Part shown: in pieces, positions 20,915-32,284 of the stretch
Layout of the letters: each line of letters opens with the position of its first letter
Position numbering within the stretch: position 1 is the first letter of the stretch
Assembly (NCBI RefSeq): GCF_002994745.2
Contig: NC_037092.1
Coordinates: 22,283,001-22,347,000 of the forward strand
Reading direction: 5' to 3'
DNA from: Rosa chinensis
Taxonomy: Eukaryota; Streptophyta; Magnoliopsida; Rosales; Rosaceae
DNA: 64,000 bases
Notes under the pieces: generated by a model
What the model was told of the DNA's origin: nothing
What the model saw: only the letters and a program-made list of their open reading frames with translations
Databases searched by the model: none
Position numbers and translations under genes: made by a program

Positions 20915-23745
20915 TGTAACGTCCCGAACCTGAATTCACCGGTTTACTAGTCATTTGGACGGTAAATGACCTTTACCTTAACTTTTACTTTCGGTTTAGT
21001 ACTTTTAGTGGCCCTAAAAGTTGACTTTTTGTTTGGGTCAAAATTTGAGAAAACGTTCTTCATGAAAGTTGTAGGGGACGTTAAACCGAGAGCGTGGATA
21101 TGTGGTACGTAAAAATCGGAGCTCGTATGTGGAAGTTATAAGAGAAAATGTGAAAATTACTGTTCATGGTAAGTAGTATAAATTTGAAAAAGTTACTGTG
21201 GCCGGTAAGTTTTCTTTTTTTCTCTTTTCTCTCTTTCTCCCGCGTTTTTCTTCCTCTCCTCGGCTCTCTCTGCAACTCCGGCCATCTCCCTCTTCCGGCC
21301 ACCTGGGAGCGAACAACCAGCACCGGTCGACTCCTCTACCCCTACCCAACCTCCCCACGGCGGTAACTCACGGCGACTTGGCCGGAAAATGACGCATCGG
21401 GTCGTTAATGTTTCACTGTAGCAGAAGTGGTCAACGCCGATATCTTCCGTTTCCGGCCACCAAACCGGCGTCGAAGGTTCGGTTTTTGGCAAGGATCATT
21501 TTGCCCCTAGCCTCAAGCCACGATTTGCAACGTGGAGGAAGAATCGAAGGTTTGAATTTCTTGGCACTGTTCACATTTCGGGTATAATCTTCACCTTAAT
21601 TGTTGAGGTAGTTCTAGGCATATTCTGGCTTTGTTGTAGTTGAGAGAAACGTTGGGCTAGATGAGTAGGTGGTGCTGCCTGAATTTGGTGGTCATCGGAG
21701 GTGGTTGCCGGTGGCGCGTGGGGCCCACGCGCTGCCACTGTTGGTGGCGCGTGGAGGCGTGTAGGGCAGTGTTTTAATTCCGGTTTTTAGCCCATTAAAT
21801 CCTATAAATTGTGTAGAGCTTGTATGTGAAGTTTGGTAATTTTTGGAGAAACTTGGAATTAATTAGGAATTTTGAAGTTTAGGGTTTCGATTATCGAATT
21901 GCGAGAATCCGACCGTCGGATATCTCTCGGTTCTGCCTTGAAACCTTTAAATTAACGAATTGGTATTAGTGGTATAATTTGGGCTAAATCCGAGGAGAAT
22001 GGGAGATGTAATTATGAGGAATTGATTTTAGGAATCGTATTAAATTATTGAAAAATTATTCACGGAATATAATTGTGTACAGGACGACGTACCGAGCTAT
22101 TGCTCGATGACGGAACACGAATGCGTGATCGTCGGAATAGTACTGTGAGTGGACTTTTATTTTTAAATATTGATGCATGCATTTATTTTCTTAAATAATG
22201 CTCTAGTTTTAATCATATTACTTATTGAGCAAATGATTTGATTTTCGGAAATTCGATCTCGGTTTATCTCGTGGATTTGCTCTCGATAATGAGTTTCAAA
22301 GGTTGATTATGATTTATAATATTATTTGACAAATTGCTTATTTCCGAGGTAATTTTCCAGAATTATGTATATTTTTAATTGCCGATTTAATTCCTGGAAG
22401 ATTCTCGAGATGAGTTTCGATGGAGTTGGATTTTCTCATTTATTTATTGACTTTCGGTTTTGGCATCGGGAATGCCTAATTAAGGATTTTGGATTTGGTT
22501 GGTTTCTTGGAGATTTTGAGAGATTTTTGGAAATGGGATTTGTTTATACTAATTTCCGGTTTCGGTTACGGATTTGAGAATATTTTGGGCGTGTGGGACA
22601 CGCCGTTGATTTATTCCTATTTCTCACTTATCCATTTTGAGATTGAGAGTAATCTTGGCGTGCGGGGTCACGTCGTTGAATACATGGTTTCTATCTTGTG
22701 AGAAATGTGGGGAAGCTACATGGATTTACTGGTTTTCGATGATTTTTCCTCACCATACGCGGGTTATGTGATTCGGTCTCCTCCTCACTGACTTTGTGTT
22801 GGTGAGTGGCAATTGAGGTAGCTTGTTCTCCTCCTCACCTACTTTGTGTTGGTGAGTGGCAGTAGAGGTGATTTATTCTCCTCCTCACGTGGGTGGCAGT
22901 CGAGGTTATTTGGTCTCCTCCTCGCACAATCTATGTGTGAGTGGAAGTTGAGGTTATTAGTTCTCCTCCTTGCACAATCTATGTGTGAGTGGCAGTTGAG
23001 GGTAGGTAAAGCCTGGGAGGCTCCATTTCTCGTATGGTGATATCTCTTCCTAATATCCTTTTGTTGTTGTTCTTGACTAGCGGGGCCTAGTCTGATTTCC
23101 GTGTAACCAGCGGGGCTGGTCTTATTCTGTTGAGTATCGGAGTTTCCATCCTTCCTTTCAGTTGTTTGGGATTAGCGGGGCTAGTCAGTTTTCTTGAGCG
23201 GAACTCCTTTTTTTTCGTTTCCCTAAATCAGTGCATGCATCGGGAGATTTTTTTTATAAATTAAATGTGGGAAAGTATAAAATCTCTTTTGTTTAAAATT
23301 GCTTATTTTTGTCCACTCACACTAACATGTTTTTCAATTACTTTCCCCTGGGCCATTCGGTTTCAAATGCCTAGTTTGCAGGCGAATTAGTGAGGTCGGG
23401 CGTACACGGAGTTGAGGCATAGTCAACAGCATGGCTTCCGCGTTTGCCTTTGAGTTAGGTTGTCCTTATTTACCTTTCTGTTAGAATTGCCCTGATTACC
23501 TACGGGATTTATGTTTTTCAAGTTGAGGTTTGTGTTTTGTGAATTGGAGATTGATGTTGAGTTGGGGAGCAGGGTGGCTCCAGAAGTATAAGGATGATTT
23601 GATTTAGAAGTGTAAATGCTTTCTACAGGTTTTGGGTAGCCCATTTTAGGGGAAGTTCCGCCAAATTTTTGGTAGAATTTCTTATAAGGTGGGCCCCGCA
23701 TGGCCACTTCGGATTTCAGGGTGAAATCCGGGGTGGGTCCTGTCA
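20915..23745 (+). mobile_element. Solo LTR, 2831 bp, Ty3-type
   Basis: Begins TGTAACGTCCCGAACCTG, a start seen in long LTRs of plant Ty3 elements, and ends GGGTCCTGTCA. The 5-mer GTTTG flanks it on both sides (20910-20914 and 23746-23750). No second LTR, primer site or coding interior is present, so it is a solo LTR. It contains a short tandem repeat block (about 22770-23010) and three AGCGGGGCTAGTC-like words (23080-23180). The small open frames in it are incidental. Confidence 0.88.
22770..23010 (+). repeat. Minisatellite in the solo LTR, about five units
   Basis: Units of about 45 to 60 bases, each starting TCTCCTCCTC and ending GAGTGGCAGT(T/A)GAGG or a variant. The last two units share TGCACAATCTATGTGTGAGTGG-like sequence. 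Units vary in length, so it is not a simple satellite. Confidence 0.8.
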
Positions 23746-23750
23746 GTTTG

Positions 23751-24110
23751 CGTCTCTAAAAACATGCTTGAAGTTAACTTGATGGAACTACCGAGCTAGC
23801 CAAATGATATCTTGAACAAGAAACTTTATCCTCCAAGCACTTGAATTATCCCCTTAATGCAACCCATCAATAATTTTGGATCACTTTCCACTTGAATGCA
23901 AGAAGCCGCGCACCAAACCTTAAGCCCTTTTGGCTAAAAAATGGACTCCAACAAGGGAAGGTCCAAAGAGCTAGAGGTGGAGAGGTGGGTGGAGAGAGCT
24001 ACATATAGCTCTATGGGTGGCCCTTTAGCCCTTGGTGGGGCCCACGGAAAATCAGCCCAATATTGCTATGTGTGATGCTATACTTTAATCCAATGGCTTA
24101 CAATTAATGA
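23751..24110. other. Unassigned host flank
   Basis: No gene or element end is recognised between the solo LTR and the Harbinger element. This stretch and 20140-20914 were adjacent before the solo LTR's parent inserted. Confidence 0.5.
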
Positions 24111-24197
24111 ATATAATTATACACATGAGAGCAACTAGCCGTTGGCTAGCCATTTGGCTGCATAATTTTTTTTTTTTTTTAGTATATATGTAATCCA

Positions 24198-24290
24198 AAT
24201 AAAACGGTAACATTTGTGTTACCAAGAAAAAAAACGGTAACATTTATGTTACCAAAAAAAAAAAACGGTAACAAAACGGTAACTTTTTTC
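24198..24290. repeat. Four GGTAAC repeats, partly palindromic
   Basis: AAAACGGTAACATTTGTGTTACC and a second near-copy, then two shorter ACGGTAAC copies, in the left subterminal region of the Harbinger element and about 100 bases before its SANT-like gene. The GGTAAC/GTTACC pairs form small hairpins. They could be binding sites for the element's own proteins; that role is an inference. Confidence 0.7.
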
Positions 24291-24378
24291 CTACTTTACC
24301 TATATATACATATATTCACTTGTTCATAATTTCTCACACTTTCTACCCTCTCCAACACCACTTCTACTTATTTGAAGC

Positions 24379-25360
24379 ATGTCCACTCCTTCTCTCAAAG
24401 GTGTGAATTGGACAAGAAAAGAAGATGAAGTTCTTTGTGTTGCATATATGAAAGTATCCGAAAATTCTACGAAAGGTAATGGCCAAAAGGGAGATGGCAT
24501 TTGGAAACAAGTGGAGAGAAAATTAATTGATGGCTTCAATGGCAATCCTCTAAATGCAAGATCGGATGAAAGTTGTAAGTCTCGATGGCAAAAATTTCTC
24601 TTTCCATACATGAATAAGTGGCATTCTTGTGTCACACGTTCCGAGAGAAGGCTTCATAGTGGAGCAAATCACATAGATCAAGTAAGATTCATATCATATA
24701 TATTTTTTATGTATTGTACTTTAATATCATTTCATGAATTATTATTCTTATTTATTGTTGTTAAAAATTTTGTTATAGCAACACCTCGCCGAGGGTATGT
24801 TTAGGCAAGACATGAAAGGGAAATCGTTCAATTTTCATAGTTGCTACGATTTGTGCAAAGATTGGGTGACATTTGACACACCCTCGCAAGAACATTTTGG
24901 TCCACCCCCGGTGCAAAGAAACCACCCGGTGTCCTTGGAAGATGATGATGATCCTGTCGATAGAAGTTCAACACCAACTTCATCTAGGGATCCGATTCCT
25001 AAGCCGATGGGAAGAAATGCCGCAAGAAGAAAGCAAATCAATGACCAAGAAAAGGAGAAGAAAGCCTTTGAAGATAAGTTATTAGCTCGCATGGATCGAT
25101 TGGCGGAAGATAATGCGAAGGCGGAAGAGGCAAAAGCAATAAGGGAGAAGATGAAGGAAGATCGACGAGAGAGAGATAGAGAAGAAGCTATTTTAATGAT
25201 GCAAACCGTTAATTTTACTCCAAAGAGCAAGGCTTATTTTGATGGGAAAAAGAGAGAAGCACTTGAAAAGCTAAGCGCACGGGAATTGTTTCCGAATACC
25301 AGCTCAACATCGAATGACTATCATCCACAAATGCCATTCGATGAAGACGAATACCGTTAA
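24379..25360 (+). CDS. Harbinger accessory protein, SANT/Myb-like (2 exons, 294 aa)
   Basis: Exons 24379-24681 and 24779-25360; the intron has GTAAGA at its donor and TATAG at its acceptor and both exons join in phase 0. The N-terminal third has a trihelix/SANT-like DNA-binding pattern (NWTRKEDEVLCVAYM ... GIWKQVERKL ... SCKSRWQKF), with spaced tryptophans. The middle is acidic and Ser/Thr-rich, and the C-terminal region is a charged helix or coiled coil (about residues 205-260), similar in layout to plant NAM-associated C-terminal domains. In PIF/Harbinger elements this protein enters the nucleus with the transposase and is needed for transposition. No lesion is visible. The start follows the short leader after a TATATATA stretch at 24300. 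Confidence 0.82.
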
Positions 25361-25652
25361 TATAAACTAGTTTCTTTCAAGTGCATTTTTTTTTTAATTT
25401 ATTCATTTTGTATCATGTTAATGAAGTTTATGTAATATTTTATTTATGAAATAAATGCTGAAAGTAAAGTAGAATTAAAGTACACTTTTATTCATTACAA
25501 TTGAAACCAAAAAGCCACACAATAAAAGTTAAAGCAAATAAAAACAAGTCACCCATTAATAAAAAATAGATAAAAAAAACTAAGACCCGAGCATTATAAG
25601 ATGACAATGAATTGTCAATTATTATTAGGATGACAATGTAATTGTCATACCC

Positions 25653-27020
25653 CTAGCCTTGTCTTCCTTGTCCTCTTCTTGACCAAACATGTTTGACAAG
25701 ATCTTTTCGCAGATTACTATTTCCAATTTGAGAGCGTACCCTTCGGTAACGAGACATGTATTCGACCATTGTAATTTGCCCGGTTCTTGGATCAAGAGGT
25801 AAGTTTGGGCCATCATATATTCTTGCTCGAGCTCTCCTTGACCTATTTGGGTTTGGTTCATCATCATCAGACTCATCATTATAGTAGTTATCTCGCTCAT
25901 CCTCCACAATCATGTTATGAAGTATTATGCAAGCCAACATGATTGTTGATAATGAATCCTTATCCCAACCTCTTGCAGGTTGCCTAATTATTGCAAATCG
26001 TGCTTGTAGAATTCCAAATGCCCTTTCAACATCCTTGCGGTACGCCTCCTGTTTTGTGGAAAAATACTCCTCCTGTTCATTCTCAGGTTGTCTAATAGAT
26101 TGCACCAGCGTCGCCCATTTAGGGTAAATACCATCAGCAAGGTAGTACCCAAACTCATAAGGAGTCCCGTTCATATAGTAGTTAAGATGTGGTGACTGAC
26201 CTGCTGTGACAGCATCAAACAAAGGGGAGCGTCCGAGAACAGTGAGGTCATTTTGAGCTCCCGGAATTCCAAAGAAAGCATGCCAGATCCAGGTGTCGGG
26301 ACCTGCCACAGCTTCGAGAACAATGGTTGGCTTTTTTGATTTGCCTCTAAAGCTACCCTGCCATCCCACTGGACAATTCTTCCACTGCCAATGCATACAG
26401 TCAAGCGAACCTATCATTCCAGGAAACCCTCGTCGCTCGGCTCTTTGTAGGAGCATATCTAGATCCTCTGTTGTAGGAGCCCGAAGGTAGCGTTCTTGAT
26501 AAATGGTGACAATGGTACCGCAAAATCGACTAAGATTCTCAATGGCTGTTGATTCCGGCATACGGAAGGATTCATCTAAGGAATCAGCACAGCATGCAGT
26601 GGCTAGCATCCGGAGTGCGCATGTCAATTTCTAGTGAGGTGAGAATCCTGGACTCCCAGCACAATCTTGTGACTGCCTAAAGTATGGATACGCCGTCTGG
26701 ACATGCTCTAACATGCGGAGGAACACTTCACGCCTCATCCTGTAACGTCGTCTAAAAGTTTCGGCAGGATACACAGGGTCATCTACGAAGTAATCATTTA
26801 ACAATTTTTCATTAGCTACCTCACGTGATCGATGACGGGTAGCGCGGCCTGGAACAGAACCACCCCATTGAGGTTGTTGTTGAAGTGGGTTAGTAGCCAA
26901 CCAGCTAGCTGCTTCTGCCATAACTTGTGTTGTATTTCTTCGCCTCTGTGCATTATATTCTTCATCTTCCTCATCTTCACGTTGCCTCTCATTCCACTGA
27001 GAAAACCAGTTCGAATTCAT
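25653..27020 (-). pseudogene. PIF/Harbinger DDE transposase with one premature stop
   Basis: One continuous minus-strand frame of 455 codons from ATG (27018-27020) to the stop at 25653, broken only by TAG at 26631-26633. The catalytic residues lie in GSLDCMHW (first Asp), LADGIYP (second Asp) and VERAFGILQARF (Glu); the last part (RRVRSQIGNS...LVKHVWS) is typical. The N-terminal part before the stop has acidic and Arg-rich segments and REVFLRMLEHV. The stop replaces a codon between FSPH and KLTCALRMLA, where CAG is common in the family, so a single C-to-T change would explain it. The residues after it, including all three catalytic ones, remain open, but initiation at the Met after the stop would lose the N-terminal third. 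Confidence 0.9.
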
Positions 27021-27479
27021 TGCAAAATGTAATGAAAAGTTAGAAAATGAACAAACAATTAGAGAGGAGATAGAGGAAGTAGTGAGATCTGAAACCACTC
27101 TTTTTATTGAGGTTTGAAGCTGAAGATAGAACCGCCACGTATGCATAAAATCTAATCGGAAATCTAGAGAGTTGATCACAACACGACACGTGGCATTCAA
27201 AAATCCTATCGGTAAATTTGATAAGACTCTGTAATAATTAATCTTGCCATGTCGATATTTTATCTAATCGGGAATCTACCTATTTGCTTCCGAAGTGGCA
27301 CGTGGCACTTAAAAAACTTATCAGAAAATGTTATCAACAATACCACATAAATACTTCATCCAAATATACACCATAAAAATTAATTTTTTCCTCATAAATT
27401 AATTTTAGTCTAAATTAAAATATTATTAAAATAAAATAAAATCATAAAAATTAATAAACATAATGTAAAATCATAAAAT

Positions 27480-27610
27480 ACTTGATAGGGCTAAAATTTG
27501 GCCCTCCCTTACTGGAGATGGTTTACTTGTTTATGAATAAAGAATAATATTTCTGGGGGTTAAATTATAACCCTGGCCCCAATAGCCCTCCCTTACTGGA
27601 GATGGCCTAA
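27480..27610. repeat. Duplicated Harbinger-like terminus
   Basis: CCCTCCCTTACTGGAGATGG occurs in the same orientation at 27502-27521 and 27588-27607. The bases before them are also related (GGGCTAAAATTTGG and GGGGTTAAATTATAACCCTGG). This suggests the right ends of two related elements lying next to each other, or a duplicated end. Confidence 0.65.
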
Positions 27611-28458
27611 TACCTTCTTAAAGAGCCAACCCTTCAGCCACAGAAGCTTTTCCCACATTTTTAGCAGATGCCCAAGGGAATTCATCTCAATTGAGAGAGT
27701 TGATCATCAGAGAAAAATAAGAGGCAAACTTAAATCTAGGCACCATCCCCACAGGCCCAAATCTAAAAGCCCAAAACAAACAATGAAAGTTTCATTGGGG
27801 AAAGCGCCGAAGGCTCTTCTTGTCTTCCTCCTAAACAAAGGGTTCTCTCTCCTCCAGTTCTTTTCTTAGCAGCCGAGCTGATCACACCCTACTGTTCACT
27901 GACACTATTATTTTTCTGGGTGACCTCACAAGGTACTTTTCTTCCTTATACTTTGTTTATTTACCATGAACATTGAGCAAAATAGGAACATATATTGCAG
28001 TTCTCTCCCTTGTGTTCCTAAAGAAAATGCATGAATTTTTTTTTTTTTTTTGTTGGTAGATAATGGTTTTCAATTTAACCAGTTTAAAACATGCAGTATT
28101 TACCTTTTCTATTGTTTAGTTGTTTACCTCCGAAGAATATATGATTTCGATTTCTAGAGAAAATATAGTTTCTGTATCAGTTCAGGGTTCAGCAAATATA
28201 CACGTTTTAATTCCGGTTTTGTCTGTTTCCTTTGTCAAAAACTGTTCTTGAGTAGTATGGTGCCCTTTCTTCATTTGGAAAATTTGGAATTGAAAATTCA
28301 AGACAAATTACGTTTAGTTTTCGAGCAGCTCCCTTTTCCTTGAATTGTATGTTCATCTGTTACAATTTAATTTTAATTTTACATATCAAAGCTTAGAGCT
28401 ACCAAGCTTACAACTGTGCTTGCAATTTGACCATGTATGTGTTTGAGCATCAGGACAA
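27611..28458 (+). promoter_or_regulatory. Upstream and leader region of F-box locus 2
   Basis: No coding sequence. The leader begins around 27830 (GGGTTCTCTCTCCTCCAG...); a donor-like CACAAG|GTACTT is at 27931 and a matching acceptor GCATCAG at 28446-28452, seven bases before the ATG, so the locus carries an intron in its 5' untranslated region, as do its neighbours. A run of T lies near 28037-28052. Confidence 0.6.
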
Positions 28459-30589
28459 ATGAATTCGAAATCAAAGCGTCAGTTGAGTGTTCCAGATAGG
28501 ATCAGTGGGTTACCAGATGCACTTCTTTGGCACATACTTTCGTTTGTTGAAACACTAGATGCTGTGAGGACCTGTGTTCTGTCTACAAGATGGAAGAACA
28601 TATGGGCGTCTGTTCCCACCTTAGATTTTGACCAGACAAGTTTTCATGACCCTGATAAATTTTGGGCATTTGTTGATTATGTACTTCTATTCCGTCACTC
28701 ATTGAATATCAAAAAATTTCGGATTTATATGAAGGGCAAGGATGTGGACCACTCTCGTATTAATGCTTGGATCAACACTGCCATTAGGCGCAATGTTGTT
28801 GAACTTGATCTCTTAGCTGGGCATCCATTTCTATCCAAGCTTGTTGAGTTGCCTAAAAGCCTCTTCATGTGTAAAACACTGGTAATCTTGAGGTTGAGAT
28901 CACAATTTATTACCAATATTCCTGCATCAGGGTGCTTCCCGAGTCTGAAGTTCCTCCATGTTACATTTTATTCAAATGTTATTGAATCAATGCGTGAGCT
29001 TTTCTCCAACTGTCCAATACTTGAAGATTTGACTGTGGATGGTCTTCTTCTATACGGTGTTTCCTTGAATTTAAACATTTCTGTCCCTGCACTGAAGACG
29101 TTAAGAATATGGTTTGATAAAGATGGTGATGATAATGGTGCCAGCAGCTATTTTATTAATTGCCCAAAGCTTGAAAATCTTGATGTGATAGAGGAGTTTT
29201 CATCAACATATTGTTGGGGGAAAGCAAAATCCCTAGTCAAAGCCAGTATTTGTCTACCTCAGCATTGTTCAAATCGACAGCCTAGTTTTTACCGTGTGAA
29301 ATCACTTTTGGCAGGAATATCCAGTGTTACAGATTTATGTCTTTCAGCTCATTGTTTTGAGGTAAGTGTAGAGAGTTTGGTAGGGAAGATTATAGGATAC
29401 ATATTCTTTGGAAAAATAGAGTGGAGGGCTTTACATGTGTGCAACAATCATTCTCATGATCCAATCCCTTTGGAGATGGAGGGAGTAATGGAACGAAATA
29501 AATCAACTTGTATATTTTCTCTAATTTGAGTGCTGTTGTTGTGTGATGTCTCTATTACTTTGTTCTGTTGCCTTTGCTATCACTTCTCGATGTCTTTTTT
29601 CTTTTCTTTTTTTCAGTAGATTTCTTATCCACTATGCTGTACATTCTCCCCGTAATAAAATTCTGTTTCCTATAAAAAAAAAAATTTTAAATCAGCTAGT
29701 AACTTGTGACCAATTCTTGGTTTGGAAGGGTAAAGCTGAATCTATATGAATGTAATTAACTCGGAAGATTCTTTATTCACTGATACATACAAAACAGAAA
29801 GGAGTCATAGACTTCATGAGGGAAAGATAACTCTTCTATCTCCCCATTTTGTACTCTTTTACCCTCTTCTATTCATCTTGTCATATATTATGATTTGAGA
29901 TTATGCATAAGCATATCTTTGATTTTTACATGATCTTCTGTTTGTTTCTTCATATTTCACAAAAGGTTGGTTCTCTGCCTGCTTATGAAAATTTGAGACG
30001 GTTGAAGCTGGTGATTCAAGATTGCTTTTGCTGGGAGTTGCTTACAAAGTTACTCAAAAGATCACCTATCCTGGAGTCTCTTGTCTTAGAATGTGAAGTG
30101 AGATGTATTTCTAATTGTGCTATATGATACTATAATGCAGTTCTTCACGATTATCATTTGACTCATCTTTGATATAATTGGTAGGTCGGCGGTTGTCCTC
30201 AGGAAGACTCTGATAATGACGAAGGGTCAGTGTATGAAGAAGACTCCGAGAGTGAAGAGGGCTCTGAGCATGAAGAGGGTTCAGAGAATGAAAAAAGGTC
30301 AGATCATGAAGAAGGCTCAGTGAATGAACAAGGGTCAGAGCATCAATGGAATCCTCCAGATTGTGTGCCTAAATGTTGTTTGTTACACCTCAAGATTGTC
30401 TCCATAAGGGGATTCATGGGAGAACGTGATGAGTTGGAAGTGGCAAAGTACTTGCTGAAGTATGGTCAAGTTTTGAATAAGATGACTATATCTATGGATC
30501 ATCTTGATGTTAATGAAAAAGAGAAGATTTACAAGGAGTTTTTAATGGTTCCAAGGGGTTCAAGAACTAGTATAGTTGAATTTATCTAG
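28459..30589 (+). CDS. F-box/LRR/FBD protein, locus 2 (3 exons, 479 aa)
   Basis: Exons 28459-29361, 29966-30097 and 30185-30589 join in phase 0 with GT-AG borders. The N-terminus has an F-box (DRISGLPDALLWHILSF, residues 12-28, then RTCVLSTRWKNIW), the middle has LRR_2-type leucine-rich segments (VELPKSLFMCKTLVILRLRS; GCFPSLKFLHV; NCPILEDLTVDG), and the C-terminus an FBD domain (WNPPDCVPKCCLLHLKIVSIRGF). Such proteins act as substrate receptors of SCF E3 ubiquitin ligases through SKP1; the target is unknown. Residues about 350-390 hold an acidic repeat (S-E-H/N-E-E/Q-G type) absent from the neighbours. Frame, splice sites and stop are intact. Exon 2 has the same length as in locus 1, its closest relative here. 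Confidence 0.9.
30230..30345 (+). repeat. Acidic hexapeptide repeat in exon 3 of locus 2
   Basis: Six to seven imperfect 18-bp units encode Gly-Ser-Glu/Asp-x-Glu-x repeats (SEEGSEHEEGSENEKRSD). They sit just before the FBD domain. The repeat is in frame throughout. Confidence 0.85.
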
Positions 30590-32284
30590 GATGCATTTTA
30601 ATGTCTTGAAGGAATTTTTGTTGTGTGCACTTGTAGCTTTCAAGGTATTAAAACCACACTCTGTTCGCAGAATGAATCTAGTCTACCTGAACGCTTTTCA
30701 TATCGTATTTTCTTATCAAGTCTCTAGTTTCTCAAATCTATGGGGATTGGATATTTGGTGTCCTGTTATAATTTCTATGGCGCGGAAGAGATGAAAAAGT
30801 ACATCTGCACTCTTGCCATGTTCATCCCTATGACTCTTGCCGTGTTCATCCCTATGAATTGAATGGAGATAAAAGAACACAAATAAAAGCTGAACTATCA
30901 ATTTTGCTTGTTAAGAATATTACTTCTCTGTATTCATGATCCGCTGTTAACTTGAACAGGCCTGGTTCTGGTTTTCATGTTTTGCTGTTCCATCTCGTGT
31001 ATTGTGAAGAATACCTGTGTAATTGTCATGATGAGCGGGGTAACTGCTTGATCATAAGTCATTACCTACGGTAATGTTCAGATTTTGAAATGTAGTCCGA
31101 CTTGTCCAAGGCTCACAGTTTCATTCTGTCATTCATAAGGTTAGATGAAGACATTGCTGCCGATCGAGTGTAAAAGAATTTGGTAACCACACTAATTCAT
31201 ATTTCGTCAATTTACTTGGGTTTCTTACGTTAAGTTTTTGTTAATATAAAGAGTATTATGTCACCTTGAATGACAATTTCACAGAGAGCACTAAAATTTA
31301 TGGCTAAACATGAAATTAAATTACAGTTGAGAGTCCGGTTCTTCTATTCTATTACACTGCGCTTTTTTCCTTTGGCACCAAAGTAAAAACACAGCGGTTA
31401 TAGTGGGGTTAAAGATAAGTACCAAAAAAAATAAGAGGTAAAAAGGCAGAAAACTTTGGAATATTAACCCAGTGCCCTGGAGGACTCTCATTCGCCGGAT
31501 GTTCGGTGTTACAGTCGCATAGACACGTGTAAGCGCTGCAGTTTGGACTATAAAGCTCGCTCTTCTTCTACTTCACAATTTCACTTAATTTTCAGATGAT
31601 CAGAGCTGTCATGGTTCTCTAACACTCGGTCTTTGAGTTCTTCTGGGTCACATTAATCAGGTTCTTTTCTTCCTTTTGTTTTGAGTTCCTTAGCATGCAG
31701 CCATGCATCTATGTATTTGATTGCCAAAAAAAAAACTGTGCAAAACGATGAAGGAATCGGAAATTCAAGTTGAATTCTTTTTCATCATTATGTATGAAAT
31801 CGTAATCTTAGTGTTTGTAACATTGATGAACTGTTGCAGAGAGAATAATGTCTAGATATGTGAAGATAAATTTGGTGAGATTGATGTTGTTTTTACATTT
31901 TGTGATTATGGAGCGGTCTTGCAATTAATTTTTGGGCGTTTTATATTTTTCGGACGAGTATATAACTATATATATGTATTTAATTTCCTGTGCTTCATTA
32001 GCATTTTTTTTTTGTACCTATCAGACTGTAAATTAAGCGTTCCTTTAAATTTGGTGATGCATCAGACCTTAAATGGATAGTTCTTGCAAATAACTTTTGG
32101 GCGCTTTTTACTGTTCAAACGAGTATAATGTATTTATTTTTCCTGTACTTCACTGCTTCCAGCTTCTATGTAGCTGAAGTAAAACGAGTGTTTATCTCTG
32201 AACTTTTCATGGAGTTGAAATCTTCGAGTTTGTAAGTTGGGACTTGACAATGTTTTTTCCTTTTTATAAACCGTCAGGGTACAA
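30590..32284 (+). promoter_or_regulatory. Intergenic region and promoter/leader of locus 3
   Basis: No gene is seen from 30590 to about 31440. From 31440 the sequence parallels the promoter of locus 4 (36160-36340): AACCCAGTGC, ATTCG, GTTCGGTGTTACAGT, then AGACACGTG (an ACGTG core near 31524) and a TATA box (GGACTATAAAG, 31546-31556). A leader intron runs from a donor after TTAATCAG (31660) to the CGTCAGGG acceptor at about 32273-32280, just before the ATG at 32285. Confidence 0.65.
31546..31556 (+). promoter_or_regulatory. TATA box of locus 3
   Basis: GGACTATAAAG, about 35 bases before the start of the conserved CTCTTCTTCTACTTC leader. The equivalent in locus 4 is GGAATATAAAG at 36255-36265. 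Confidence 0.65.

Larger units (their letters stand above)
24110..27610. mobile_element. PIF/Harbinger transposon, nearly intact coding content
   Basis: Holds the two genes that define plant PIF/Harbinger elements: a SANT/Myb-like accessory protein (plus strand) and a DDE transposase (minus strand), pointing toward each other. The left edge is near GAGAGCAACTAGCCGTTGGCTAGCC (about 24117); the right edge is marked by CCCTCCCTTACTGGAGATGG, which appears twice (27502 and 27588). The ends do not form a clear matching inverted repeat, so the limits and the 3-bp duplication are unresolved. Confidence 0.85.

Noticed and set aside
20670..20954. 94-residue minus-strand frame
   Set aside because: It crosses the left border of the solo LTR, so it cannot be an ancestral gene as it stands, and no motif is seen.
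22770..23010. CRISPR-like array
   Set aside because: Units differ in length and sequence, there are no constant repeats with unique spacers, and the host is a plant nucleus; it is a minisatellite in an LTR.
24844..25230. 128-residue minus-strand frame opposite the SANT-like gene
   Set aside because: Antisense shadow of a charged helical region; Ser/Leu-rich composition.
29362..29529. Extension of exon 1 of locus 2 past the GTAAGT to a stop at 29529
   Set aside because: The extension is intron sequence; the FBD exons follow in phase 0 after good acceptors.
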